DNA from: Chitinophagales bacterium
GTDB lineage: Bacteria > Bacteroidota > Bacteroidia > Chitinophagales > Chitinophagaceae
Assembly: GCA_013298665.1 (NCBI GenBank)
Contig: JAAFIK010000002.1
Location: 1 to 64,000, forward strand
Direction of reading: 5' to 3'
Length of the DNA: 64,000 nucleotides
The notes under the pieces were generated by a model, which searched no databases, was not told the origin of the DNA, and saw nothing but the letters and a program-made list of their open reading frames with translations. The position numbers and the translations under genes are program-made. Below, piece after piece: positions 16,363 through 24,409 of the stretch (positions are counted from its first letter, which is position 1; each line of letters starts with the position of its first letter).

Positions 16363-17331
16363 ATGGCATATTATAAAATACAGCATATCACCCGTTACAG
16401 TTACACCAGTCCCGTTATCGACAGCATCAACCAGGTGATGCTGTACCCGATGCAGGACGATCATCAAAAGGTAATCAGCCATAAGCTTACCGTTTCGGGT
16501 GATCCCTTTATTGAATCCTTCAGTGATTATTTTGGCAATCACCTCGGTGTTTTTTCCCTGCCCCAGCCTCACCAATACCTCAGTATCTGCTCCGACATTG
16601 AAGTGGAAACCATCGCCATCCCTGAACCCTCCAGTACAGAAACAGCAGTAACGCAATGGGAAGCACTCAAATCCCTGCACAACGATGCCATTTTTATGGA
16701 CTACCTCCGGCCTGAGTCTTTTGCCCAGCTCGATGAGGTAACAGCACAGGTATGCAACCTCATGCAACCGGGCGATACTCCGCTGCAAAGCGCCAACCGG
16801 CTCTCTGAATTTGTATTTACGCATTTCCAGTACCGCAAAGGCATTACTTCTGTGGAAACGGGTATGGAAGATATCTGGCGGCTCAAAGCAGGGGTTTGCC
16901 AGGACTTTGCCCATATCCTCCTCGTAATGCTGCACATCGGTGGTATTCCAGCCCGCTATGTAAGTGGCTATATCTGTCCGCGCAATGGCGAGCTCCGGGG
17001 TGAGGGTGCCACGCATGCCTGGGTAGAGGCCTATATCCCCTATTACGGATGGCTTGGTCTCGACCCCACCAACAACTGCATCGCCAGTGAAAAGCATGTA
17101 CGCTTAGCCATTGGGCGTCATTTCAGCGATTGTACACCTGTAAAAGGCACGTACAAAGGCACGGCAGAACATGTACTCGAAGTATCCGTGGTGATCTCCA
17201 ATGGCAGTGAGGCCGCTATGACGATGCCCCTGCCCGAACCAGCCTTTACCTATAAGGTAGAACAACGGCCTGTGGAAGGCAGTAATTCTTACCGGCAATA
17301 CGTTGAAGCACAGCAGCAGCAACAGCAATAA
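16363..17331 (+). CDS. Transglutaminase-like cysteine protease/peptidase with poly-Gln tail
   Basis: A 322-residue protein. The N-terminal domain (YKIQHITRYSYTSPV) is the bacterial transglutaminase-like N-terminal region. The catalytic core has GVCQDFAHI (Cys near 179), THAWVEAYIP (His near 219) and LGLDPTNN (Asp near 234), the Cys-His-Asp triad. It likely hydrolyses or transfers peptide bonds on the product of the ATP-grasp/alpha-E pair. The chain ends in six consecutive Gln (17311-17328), which is unusual. No signal peptide is seen. Confidence 0.93.
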   Translation: MAYYKIQHITRYSYTSPVIDSINQVMLYPMQDDHQKVISHKLTVSGDPFIESFSDYFGNHLGVFSLPQPHQYLSICSDIEVETIAIPEPSSTETAVTQWEALKSLHNDAIFMDYLRPESFAQLDEVTAQVCNLMQPGDTPLQSANRLSEFVFTHFQYRKGITSVETGMEDIWRLKAGVCQDFAHILLVMLHIGGIPARYVSGYICPRNGELRGEGATHAWVEAYIPYYGWLGLDPTNNCIASEKHVRLAIGRHFSDCTPVKGTYKGTAEHVLEVSVVISNGSEAAMTMPLPEPAFTYKVEQRPVEGSNSYRQYVEAQQQQQQ

Positions 17332-17426
17332 AAAGGATGGATAAACAGGTGGGTGGCATTCGACATTCCGCTGCTGGTTGCTGAACCGCAATAACATTTT
17401 CATTGCCCCCGTACATTTATGCGATA

Positions 17427-18029
17427 TCAGATCTCCGGCAATGCCAGTCTTTTCCGTTTGCTGTAAATGCGCGTACCCACCACCAGTACCACACACAAAA
17501 AAAGGTCAAGATTATTATTGATCGGCACCTGCTTTAAGAGCAGGTACACCATTCCGCCAAGCGCACAGGCCGTGGCATAAAGCTCACCCCGCTTCAGCAG
17601 GTTGGGTACGGCATTGCAGAGGATGTCGGCAATCAGCCCGCCAAAAGTAGCGCTGATCACACCCATAATGAGTGCATAGCCTTCATTAATACCGGCGTGC
17701 AGGCTCGTTTCGATACCCGATGCGGTAAAAAGCCCCAGCCCGACAGCATCTGTAAAGAAAAGCGTGCGCTTAAAGCGGTTGATATTGTTACGGAAAAGAA
17801 AAGTGATGCCTGTTGCACCCACAACAAGAGCCAGGGCTATATAATCATTTACCCAGTTCACCGGTCGTATCCCGATGAGCAGGTCGCGGATGGTGCCGCC
17901 GCCATAGGCCGTGGCAAAAGCCAGAACCAGTCCGCCAAACACATCCATCTTTGTTGTACGTGCTTTGAGTGCACCGGTAAGGGCAAAGACAAATGTACCG
18001 GCATAAGTGATGAAGGTGAGAAAACGCAT
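17427..18029 (-). CDS. TRIC-type trimeric cation channel family protein (UPF0126/YicG)
   Basis: A 200-residue membrane protein with seven hydrophobic segments. Two repeated halves each carry a Gly-rich motif: ALTGALKARTTKMDVFGG...YGGGTIRDLL near residues 17-50, and GVISATFGGLIADILC near 107. This matches bacterial TRIC channels, which conduct K+ or other monovalent cations. It begins 33 bp after the stop of the di-haem peroxidase on the same strand and may be the last gene of the SusC-led operon. It converges with the transglutaminase gene. Confidence 0.88.
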   Translation of the reverse strand: MRFLTFITYAGTFVFALTGALKARTTKMDVFGGLVLAFATAYGGGTIRDLLIGIRPVNWVNDYIALALVVGATGITFLFRNNINRFKRTLFFTDAVGLGLFTASGIETSLHAGINEGYALIMGVISATFGGLIADILCNAVPNLLKRGELYATACALGGMVYLLLKQVPINNNLDLFLCVVLVVGTRIYSKRKRLALPEI

Positions 18030-18062
18030 ATGGCGAAGGTATAAAGATTGGTTTACCTGACA

Positions 18063-19241
18063 CTACTTCGGAAAATCGACCGGTGGCTGCAGTCGCCTTG
18101 GCGTAGTGGTGATACTCTGTAAAAACGCCAGCAACGCTCTGATCTCCTCATCCTTCAATTGCAGCTTCCGTAGTATCGGCGATGTTTTGGGCAAAAGCGA
18201 ATCGCGGATACCCAGGTATTTTTTTTGTACAGGTGCGGGATTGCCAAGGTTGTAAAACAATACAACATCTTTAAGTGTGGGGAAATTGCCATGGTGCATC
18301 CAGGGTCCGGTATTGGTTACTTCACGCAGTGAGGGCGTTCTGAATTTACCCACATCGCCCAACTGCCTGGTGACGTTATACAGCCCCAGGTCTTCGTTCT
18401 CGCTGCCAAAAAGCGTTTGTCCGTCATTGTGAAACTGGTTGTCGCTGAACAGGCCGGTGTTGTGGCAGTTGATACAACGCGCCTTTGTGCGGAACAGGTG
18501 CAAACCCGATACTTCCTCATCGGTAAGTATATCAGACTTGCCCTCCACAAACAGATCGAACCGGCTTTTCGGACTCACCGGAAAGGTGCGTTCAAAAGTG
18601 GCAATGGCTTTAAATACCCGGTCCAGGCTGATGTCTTCACTGCCGAAAGCCGCTTTGAACATAGGCCGGTAACCTTTGAACTTTTTTACTTTCTTCTCCA
18701 GTTGGGCCAGGCTTTGGTTCATTTCAAGGTGGTCCTGTACCGGAAACTGTGCCTGGTGTTCCAGCGAGCCGGCGCGGCCATCCCAGAACAATGTGGTATA
18801 ATAACCGGTATTGAAAAGTGTCATTGCATTGCGCTTACCCAGTTTACGGTCGTGGCCAAATGCAAAACGCTTGCCATCACCCCAGCCCAGTTGCGGATCG
18901 TGACAACTGGCACAGGCAATCTGTCCTGATACTGAGATACGCGGATCATAGAACAGAAACTTGCCGAGTTCTTTTTTGGCATCGTTAACAGGGTTGTCTG
19001 CCGGTACCGGCATTTCAGGCAGGGTACCGATATCCTTAAAAGCAGCTTTCACCGATTCATCAAGATCAGGGGCAGGCCATTTGTTCCTGTCCCCACTGCT
19101 GTAGCGCTGCCGGAGTTCGTCAATGCCCGGATCTGCAGAACCAGACTTACCGGAGAAAGACAAGCTCAGTACGGTGGCCAGAACAGCAAGGATAACTGTA
19201 ATGGTTTTTGCAGATCGTAAATATGAAGTTGTTGTGGTCAT
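18063..19241 (-). CDS. Di-haem cytochrome c peroxidase (CcpA/MauG family)
   Basis: A 392-residue exported protein. The N-terminal hydrophobic segment (TITVILAVLATVLSLSF) is a signal peptide or anchor. Two c-type haem sites are visible: CASCH near residue 111 and CINCH near 257. GKFLFYDPRIS and FRTPSLREVTNTGPWMHHG are family blocks. Members reduce H2O2 or, as MauG, oxidise protein partners in the periplasm. The gene follows a SusC/SusD/lipoprotein set with a 54-bp gap, which points to a role in handling the imported compound rather than pure peroxide defence. Confidence 0.93.
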   Translation of the reverse strand: MTTTTSYLRSAKTITVILAVLATVLSLSFSGKSGSADPGIDELRQRYSSGDRNKWPAPDLDESVKAAFKDIGTLPEMPVPADNPVNDAKKELGKFLFYDPRISVSGQIACASCHDPQLGWGDGKRFAFGHDRKLGKRNAMTLFNTGYYTTLFWDGRAGSLEHQAQFPVQDHLEMNQSLAQLEKKVKKFKGYRPMFKAAFGSEDISLDRVFKAIATFERTFPVSPKSRFDLFVEGKSDILTDEEVSGLHLFRTKARCINCHNTGLFSDNQFHNDGQTLFGSENEDLGLYNVTRQLGDVGKFRTPSLREVTNTGPWMHHGNFPTLKDVVLFYNLGNPAPVQKKYLGIRDSLLPKTSPILRKLQLKDEEIRALLAFLQSITTTPRRLQPPVDFPK

Positions 19242-19295
19242 TGTTGTATTGTTGTGCAGGAGATCAGGAAAAATACACTGAAGGGCATCATATGC

Positions 19296-19868
19296 TCAGG
19301 GCAGAAACTTATACTTTCTTTTTACCGCAGGAGAGCCACCGATATTGGTTTCATCAAAAACCACTTCCACCTCCAGCAGTTTCGAAATTTCGCTGTAAGT
19401 ACCGCTACCACTGATCCTGATATAAAAGGGTGTTTTATTGGTACGATAAAGGGTTACCGTTTGTTCAAGTACTTTTACCGTACCTTCTGTAGCAGCAGAC
19501 GCATTGGGAATAAGTTGAAAACATTTGGGGATGGTGATATTGTAATAACCTGAATCGCTGGTGAGCGTCTGCCCGGCGTAGAAATTGCGCATGTACAGGG
19601 CATTGGTACCCTTACCAGCATTATAGATATTGGCAAAGCCCAGCTTGTCCGGATCTCCGTCAGAAGTAAAGGAAAAGCCGATAAAGTTGCGCCATGTGGC
19701 AATGGAGTCAATATAGACAGATGCCTGCGGGGCATAAAAGTTTTCTTTCTTCGCCCATATCTGTGCCAGTGACCGTTTGGCATAAGTAGCTTCAGCATCA
19801 TAATTTTTTTTGCACCCGGGGGTGGTCACCAGTGCAAGTATTGCTATAGATAATGATTGTATGCGCAT
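19296..19868 (-). CDS. SusCD-associated lipoprotein of unknown function
   Basis: A 190-residue protein. The N-terminus MRIQSLSIAILALVTTPGCKKNYD is a lipoprotein-like signal with a loose lipobox. The mature part is predicted beta-rich (KCFQLIPNASAATEGTVKVLEQTVTLY in the middle, KLLEVEVVFDET near the end) with no motif I recognise. It starts 5 bp after the SusD stop, so it belongs to the same transcript. It is probably a surface or periplasmic accessory binding protein of the uptake system. Confidence 0.75.
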   Translation of the reverse strand: MRIQSLSIAILALVTTPGCKKNYDAEATYAKRSLAQIWAKKENFYAPQASVYIDSIATWRNFIGFSFTSDGDPDKLGFANIYNAGKGTNALYMRNFYAGQTLTSDSGYYNITIPKCFQLIPNASAATEGTVKVLEQTVTLYRTNKTPFYIRISGSGTYSEISKLLEVEVVFDETNIGGSPAVKRKYKFLP

Positions 19869-19873
19869 AATTG

Positions 19874-21256
19874 TCAGGGGGTTAAAGGTTTCGGACAGGC
19901 ATATTTATCATTCGGATAAGTAAAGCTACAACTTGTACCGATACAATCTGTACGCACGAGGTTTTTCCTTTTCCGGCTGAGGTCAAAAAAAGCCTGACCT
20001 TCAAAACAGAGTTCGCGGCGGCGTTCGGCGAGTATTTCATTGATCAGTGTATCCGTACTGGCGGTAAAAAAATTAGCAACTGCCGGATTGGCCCTTTTGC
20101 GGATCAGGTTCAGATCGGCAAGCGCCAGGGCAATACTCCCGCTTTCGGCATAAGCTTCTGCCCTGCTGAGGTAGATTTCTGAGAGGCGGAACAGGCGCAG
20201 GTTATTGGCTGAATCAGCCGTACCCTGGTACTTTCTGGGAAAATAATAAGTAATACCATTGCGTACCTGCGATACATACATATTGCTTTTGCTGCGTACA
20301 TCGGCGGCGGCATAGAGATTCAGCAGGTCTTCGGTTGCAGCAAGCTGTCCGGTGAGGCTGAGGTTGGGATTATAATAATCACCAAGGCTGCCACCCGTAC
20401 GGTTACCATAGGCCAGTTCAAAAATCGATTCTGTCAAAATGGTTTTCCCTCTCCATGCATTGATATAACCACTATTGCTCAGCAACGGATAACGACCGGA
20501 CGCAATCAGTTCGGTACAGAGGCTGATAACCGTTGCCCAGTTCTGGCTGTACAATGCAACCCTCGCCTTCAGGGCTTTGGCGGCATCCTGCGAGAACCAG
20601 CTCCGGTCGTTGCCTGAGGGATAGATGGATACACTGTTGCCATAGAGGCTGATGGCTGAATCCAGGTCTTTGGTGATGAAAGCAAACGATACCTTTGCAG
20701 TGGCAGGTGGGCCGGGCAGATCGGTGGCAGGTGTGTTAACCGGCTTGAGGATGATGCCGGTATGCGCACCATCCGGGCTGTAGGCATAAGCCTGTGCAAA
20801 TACCCGCAGCAAATCAAAATGTGCAATGGCACGGAACATATACGCTTCAGCCAGCAATCGTTTTTTTTGCTGACTATTGGCATCGGCAATATTATCAATA
20901 TTGGCAAAAACATTATTCGCCCGGTAAATGGTATTGTACGCATTCCGGTAAAACGCTTCCATATCATTTTCATTGGGCGTATTCAAAAAATTGTACGCGC
21001 TGAAAAGCAACTGGCTGCCCGGTCTTGCATATTTGATATTACCCGCAGTTACTTCAGGGTATACCGAAAGGTCGCGCAGGTAATAATCTGTACCCTTAAG
21101 GTTATCATAACAACCCACCAGCGTGGTGCGCGCACCTTCGAGGTCTTTAAAAATATCGTTGACCGATATCCGGTTATAGGGCTCCTGCTGCAGGAATTTT
21201 TTGCAGGACAGCAAAGACAGCAGAACAACTGCCCCGATGATTGATTGTTTACGCAT
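19874..21256 (-). CDS. RagB/SusD family outer-membrane lipoprotein
   Basis: About 460 residues from MRKQSIIG. The lipobox is LLSLLSCKKF. Typical SusD features follow: an N-terminal helical part with NRISVNDIFKDLEGARTTLVGCYDNL, TPR-like helices, and the C-terminal LSEIYLSRAEAYAESG ... NLIRKRAN ... EILAERRRELCFEG. SusD proteins cap the SusC barrel and bind the substrate outside the cell. The SusC gene lies 28 bp upstream on the same strand. The linked peroxidase and lack of glycosidases suggest a substrate other than a polysaccharide. Confidence 0.94.
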   Translation of the reverse strand: MRKQSIIGAVVLLSLLSCKKFLQQEPYNRISVNDIFKDLEGARTTLVGCYDNLKGTDYYLRDLSVYPEVTAGNIKYARPGSQLLFSAYNFLNTPNENDMEAFYRNAYNTIYRANNVFANIDNIADANSQQKKRLLAEAYMFRAIAHFDLLRVFAQAYAYSPDGAHTGIILKPVNTPATDLPGPPATAKVSFAFITKDLDSAISLYGNSVSIYPSGNDRSWFSQDAAKALKARVALYSQNWATVISLCTELIASGRYPLLSNSGYINAWRGKTILTESIFELAYGNRTGGSLGDYYNPNLSLTGQLAATEDLLNLYAAADVRSKSNMYVSQVRNGITYYFPRKYQGTADSANNLRLFRLSEIYLSRAEAYAESGSIALALADLNLIRKRANPAVANFFTASTDTLINEILAERRRELCFEGQAFFDLSRKRKNLVRTDCIGTSCSFTYPNDKYACPKPLTP

Positions 21257-21284
21257 ACTTGACATTTATCTGTACTCCGCAGTT

Positions 21285-24200
21285 TTAAAATGATGCCCGT
21301 ACACCCCAGGTAAATGAGCGTGCTTCGGGAAAATTAAATTTATATTCCTGCAAACCATTACGTCCTGCAGGTGATTTTTCCTTATACCAGTATAACAGGT
21401 TCGTGCCATTTGCAAAAACAGTGAGGCGGACACCTCCCAGTTTATCCGTCCACTTTTTAGGCACGGTATAGGTAAGCGTAACATTGCTCAGTTTCAGGTA
21501 TGTATCATCATACAAAAAGCGCGAGGAATTGGTAACAAATCTTGTGGTACGGCTCAGCCTGGGAATGTTCGTAACATCGCCCGGCTTTTGCCACCTGTCG
21601 AGCAGGTTAACACTTTGGTTGCGGTTGTCTAAGTTGCGGCCGTTCCATTCATTCCGGTAGTTGATCAGGCGTTTACCACCCAGTGAATACAGCAGGTTCA
21701 CCGTAAGCGTCAGCCCCTTATAGCTGACATTGTTGATGAGCCCCCCCTGCAGTTTGGGCAGGCGATCGCCCAGGTAATAGGCATTGGTCATACTGATGTC
21801 GAGTAGATCCACCGGCACCACGGCGCCGGCCTTGTTGTAAAACAATTCCTTACCCGTAGCCGGATCCACACCCGCCCAGGTAAAGCCCCAGATCGCAGAA
21901 GTACTTACCCCTTCACGCAGTACACTGGCATTTTCACTGCTGGAATAAAACGAAGACTTGTTCTTTACTTCCTGAATAATGTTTTTATTAAAGCCAAGCG
22001 TTAGCGTTGTCGTCCAGTTTACCGCACCGGTTATATTCTGGCTGCTGATGTTGAGGTCAAAACCGCGATTACGCATCCTTGCTGTATTAGCCAGTACCGA
22101 AGGGAAACCATTTTCAGCCGGTATGTTTAGTAATGAAATGGCATCGTCCACAATGCTCTCATACACATCAGCCGTGATGTTGATGCGCTTGAACAAACCA
22201 ATATCAATGCCGAGGTTTGTCTTATAACTTTTTTCCCAGCCAAGATTGGGGTTAGCCGTAGTGGATGGATAGGCGCTTACCAGGTTATTATACCCCGTAC
22301 TATTGAACTCATAGAGGCCGCGGGCTTCGTAACTGCCAATGCGCGAATTACCTGTGGTGCCATAGCTCGCACGGATCCGAAGCACATCAAGCCATCGGTT
22401 ATTTTTCAACCAGGACTCTTTACTCATCACCCAGCCCATACCCACCGATGCATTGGTTGTACTGCTCACATCGGTACCAAATACCGAAGCCGCATCATAA
22501 CGACCACTAAGGGTGACAAAATACTTTTGCTGGTAATTATACAGCGCCTGACCATAGATTGAGTACGCATTACTCGTTTGCCGGGAAGATGCACTGGACT
22601 GGCTCTGTGCGTTACTCAGTTCATTCAGCCGGTAATAGCTGAAGCCGCTGCCCTCACCCCGGAGCAGTTTTGTATGCTGGCTCTGCAACTCCACTCCTGC
22701 CGTAAAATCAAACTGGTGTATCTTCCGCCATACCGGCGACCAGTTGAGCTGACTGAATCCGATCCATGAAAAGTTGGTCCGGTCATATATCTGGGCAAAG
22801 CCCCCCTTGGTTCGTCCCGTAGCATTCTGCGCCGATTCAAAAAGATTCAGTTTATTGATCAGGATATCCGTTCCGAAGTTGGCTGATATACGCAGGTTCT
22901 TCAGCAGGCTGTAGTCAAAATTGATATTGCCATTGAGGCTTCCGCCTTCATGATAGGCCTTGTTCTGCGCCAGTATGGCTAAGGGATTGGGCACGAGCAG
23001 TGTACCCAACTGGTAAAAACTGCCGTCTGCCTCATAGGCAGGCACATTGGGTACAATGGGTACTTCGCCATATACATTCAGCGCGTTCTTTTTGGTAATG
23101 GTGGGGGCAAGTACAACGCCCATACGCAACTTTTTGGTCAACTGGTTATCCAGCCGCATCCGCAGATAAAATTTACCGAGGTCATTTCCTTTCTGAATGG
23201 CCTGCTGCCCGAGGTAAGAGGCCGATACCCTGAACTGGCTCGTTTCATTGCCCCCGCTCAGGTCAACATCCACATTGGTAAAACTGCCATAGCGGTTGGT
23301 CAGTTCAAACCAGGGGGTATTCACTTCCGCAGATCCGGCAAGCAGTTCTGCATCAAAAGGGCTTCGGCCCTCATTCAGGTAAAGTTCTTTGGCCAGGGTA
23401 TGGTAATCCTGCCCGCTCAGCCATTTAATCCGGTTAAACGGTACATTGATGCCCGCACTATAACCGATACCGATTCTCGTTCTGCCCGCTTTTCCTTTTT
23501 TGGTGGTAATAATGATTACACCATTACTGGCGTTGGCACCATAAATGGCCACCGCAGAAGCGTCTTTCAGTACAGAGATGCTTTCAATATCATCCGGATT
23601 AACCCCTGCCAATGGATTGAGCAGTTGTTCATTATTCAGAAAGGCGGTCGTTTCGTCTCCCCTGCGCTGCTCCACAATCGGAACACCGTCAATCACGAAC
23701 AATGGTTGTGCACTGGTGGTTAAGGCTGTACGGTTGCTGGTAAGTAGTGGTGTCAGTGAATTCTGACCGCGTATATTGATGCGCACGGGGGTACCCAGCT
23801 CGGTATTGGGCTCTACCTGCACACCTGCCACCAACCCTTCCAGCATTTTGTCAAAACTTTCTATGGGGCGGCTGGTTTGCAGCTCTTTGCTGCTTACGGT
23901 GGCAATACTGCCTACCACCTCCTCCTTGCGCCTGGGCTTACTGTAGCTGTTCGTTACCACCACATCGGTCATGGTATTACTGGCTTTGGATAAAAGTACG
24001 CGGATAATGGTGCGGCCGTTAATCCTGGCTTCGCGCCGGTTGTGACCAACCAGGCTGAATACGAGAATGCCAGATGTCAACTGCCGGGCAGTAAGGGTAA
24101 GCCTGAAGCGGCCATTATTATCCGTTGCCGTGGCCAATGCGGTACCTTTCAGCGCTACCGTTACTCCGGGCAGCGGCTGACTGTCTTCATCAAGCAATAC

Positions 24201-24290
24201 ATCACCCGTAACCGATGAGCTGGTTTGTGCGGAAAGGGAAGAAACAAACAGGCTGAAAAAAAAGTATAATAAGCACCTTCTCAGAATCAT
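21285..24290 (-). CDS. SusC/RagA-type TonB-dependent outer-membrane transporter
   Basis: About 1001 residues from the ATG at 24288-24290, which gives the signal MILRRCLLYFFFSLFVSSLSAQ; an ATG four codons earlier is possible. A carboxypeptidase-D-like N-terminal extension (PLPGVTVALKG) is followed by the plug (FVIDGVPIV, ISVLKDASAVAIYGANASNGVIIITTKKGK) and a long barrel. It is the first gene of a minus-strand set running through SusD, lipoprotein, di-haem peroxidase and TRIC. It would import a ligand handed over by SusD. A TATTTTTG box lies at 24332-24339. Confidence 0.95.
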   Translation of the reverse strand: MILRRCLLYFFFSLFVSSLSAQTSSSVTGDVLLDEDSQPLPGVTVALKGTALATATDNNGRFRLTLTARQLTSGILVFSLVGHNRREARINGRTIIRVLLSKASNTMTDVVVTNSYSKPRRKEEVVGSIATVSSKELQTSRPIESFDKMLEGLVAGVQVEPNTELGTPVRINIRGQNSLTPLLTSNRTALTTSAQPLFVIDGVPIVEQRRGDETTAFLNNEQLLNPLAGVNPDDIESISVLKDASAVAIYGANASNGVIIITTKKGKAGRTRIGIGYSAGINVPFNRIKWLSGQDYHTLAKELYLNEGRSPFDAELLAGSAEVNTPWFELTNRYGSFTNVDVDLSGGNETSQFRVSASYLGQQAIQKGNDLGKFYLRMRLDNQLTKKLRMGVVLAPTITKKNALNVYGEVPIVPNVPAYEADGSFYQLGTLLVPNPLAILAQNKAYHEGGSLNGNINFDYSLLKNLRISANFGTDILINKLNLFESAQNATGRTKGGFAQIYDRTNFSWIGFSQLNWSPVWRKIHQFDFTAGVELQSQHTKLLRGEGSGFSYYRLNELSNAQSQSSASSRQTSNAYSIYGQALYNYQQKYFVTLSGRYDAASVFGTDVSSTTNASVGMGWVMSKESWLKNNRWLDVLRIRASYGTTGNSRIGSYEARGLYEFNSTGYNNLVSAYPSTTANPNLGWEKSYKTNLGIDIGLFKRINITADVYESIVDDAISLLNIPAENGFPSVLANTARMRNRGFDLNISSQNITGAVNWTTTLTLGFNKNIIQEVKNKSSFYSSSENASVLREGVSTSAIWGFTWAGVDPATGKELFYNKAGAVVPVDLLDISMTNAYYLGDRLPKLQGGLINNVSYKGLTLTVNLLYSLGGKRLINYRNEWNGRNLDNRNQSVNLLDRWQKPGDVTNIPRLSRTTRFVTNSSRFLYDDTYLKLSNVTLTYTVPKKWTDKLGGVRLTVFANGTNLLYWYKEKSPAGRNGLQEYKFNFPEARSFTWGVRASF

Positions 24291-24331
24291 GGCTACTCTC
24301 ATGCTGTCATTTTAGTAAGGATTCAAGTAAC

Positions 24332-24339
24332 CAAAAATA
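24332..24339 (-). promoter_or_regulatory. -7 promoter box of the SusC-led operon
   Basis: The minus strand reads TATTTTTG, fitting TAnnTTTG, about 40 bp upstream of the SusC start codon. The T9SS-A gene diverges from here at 24410. Confidence 0.5.
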
Positions 24340-24409
24340 CTTAATTTTACCATATTAACGGTCAGGCGCTCCGCCAGGCTGTATGTTTTATCACAATCAA
24401 TCCAAAAGC

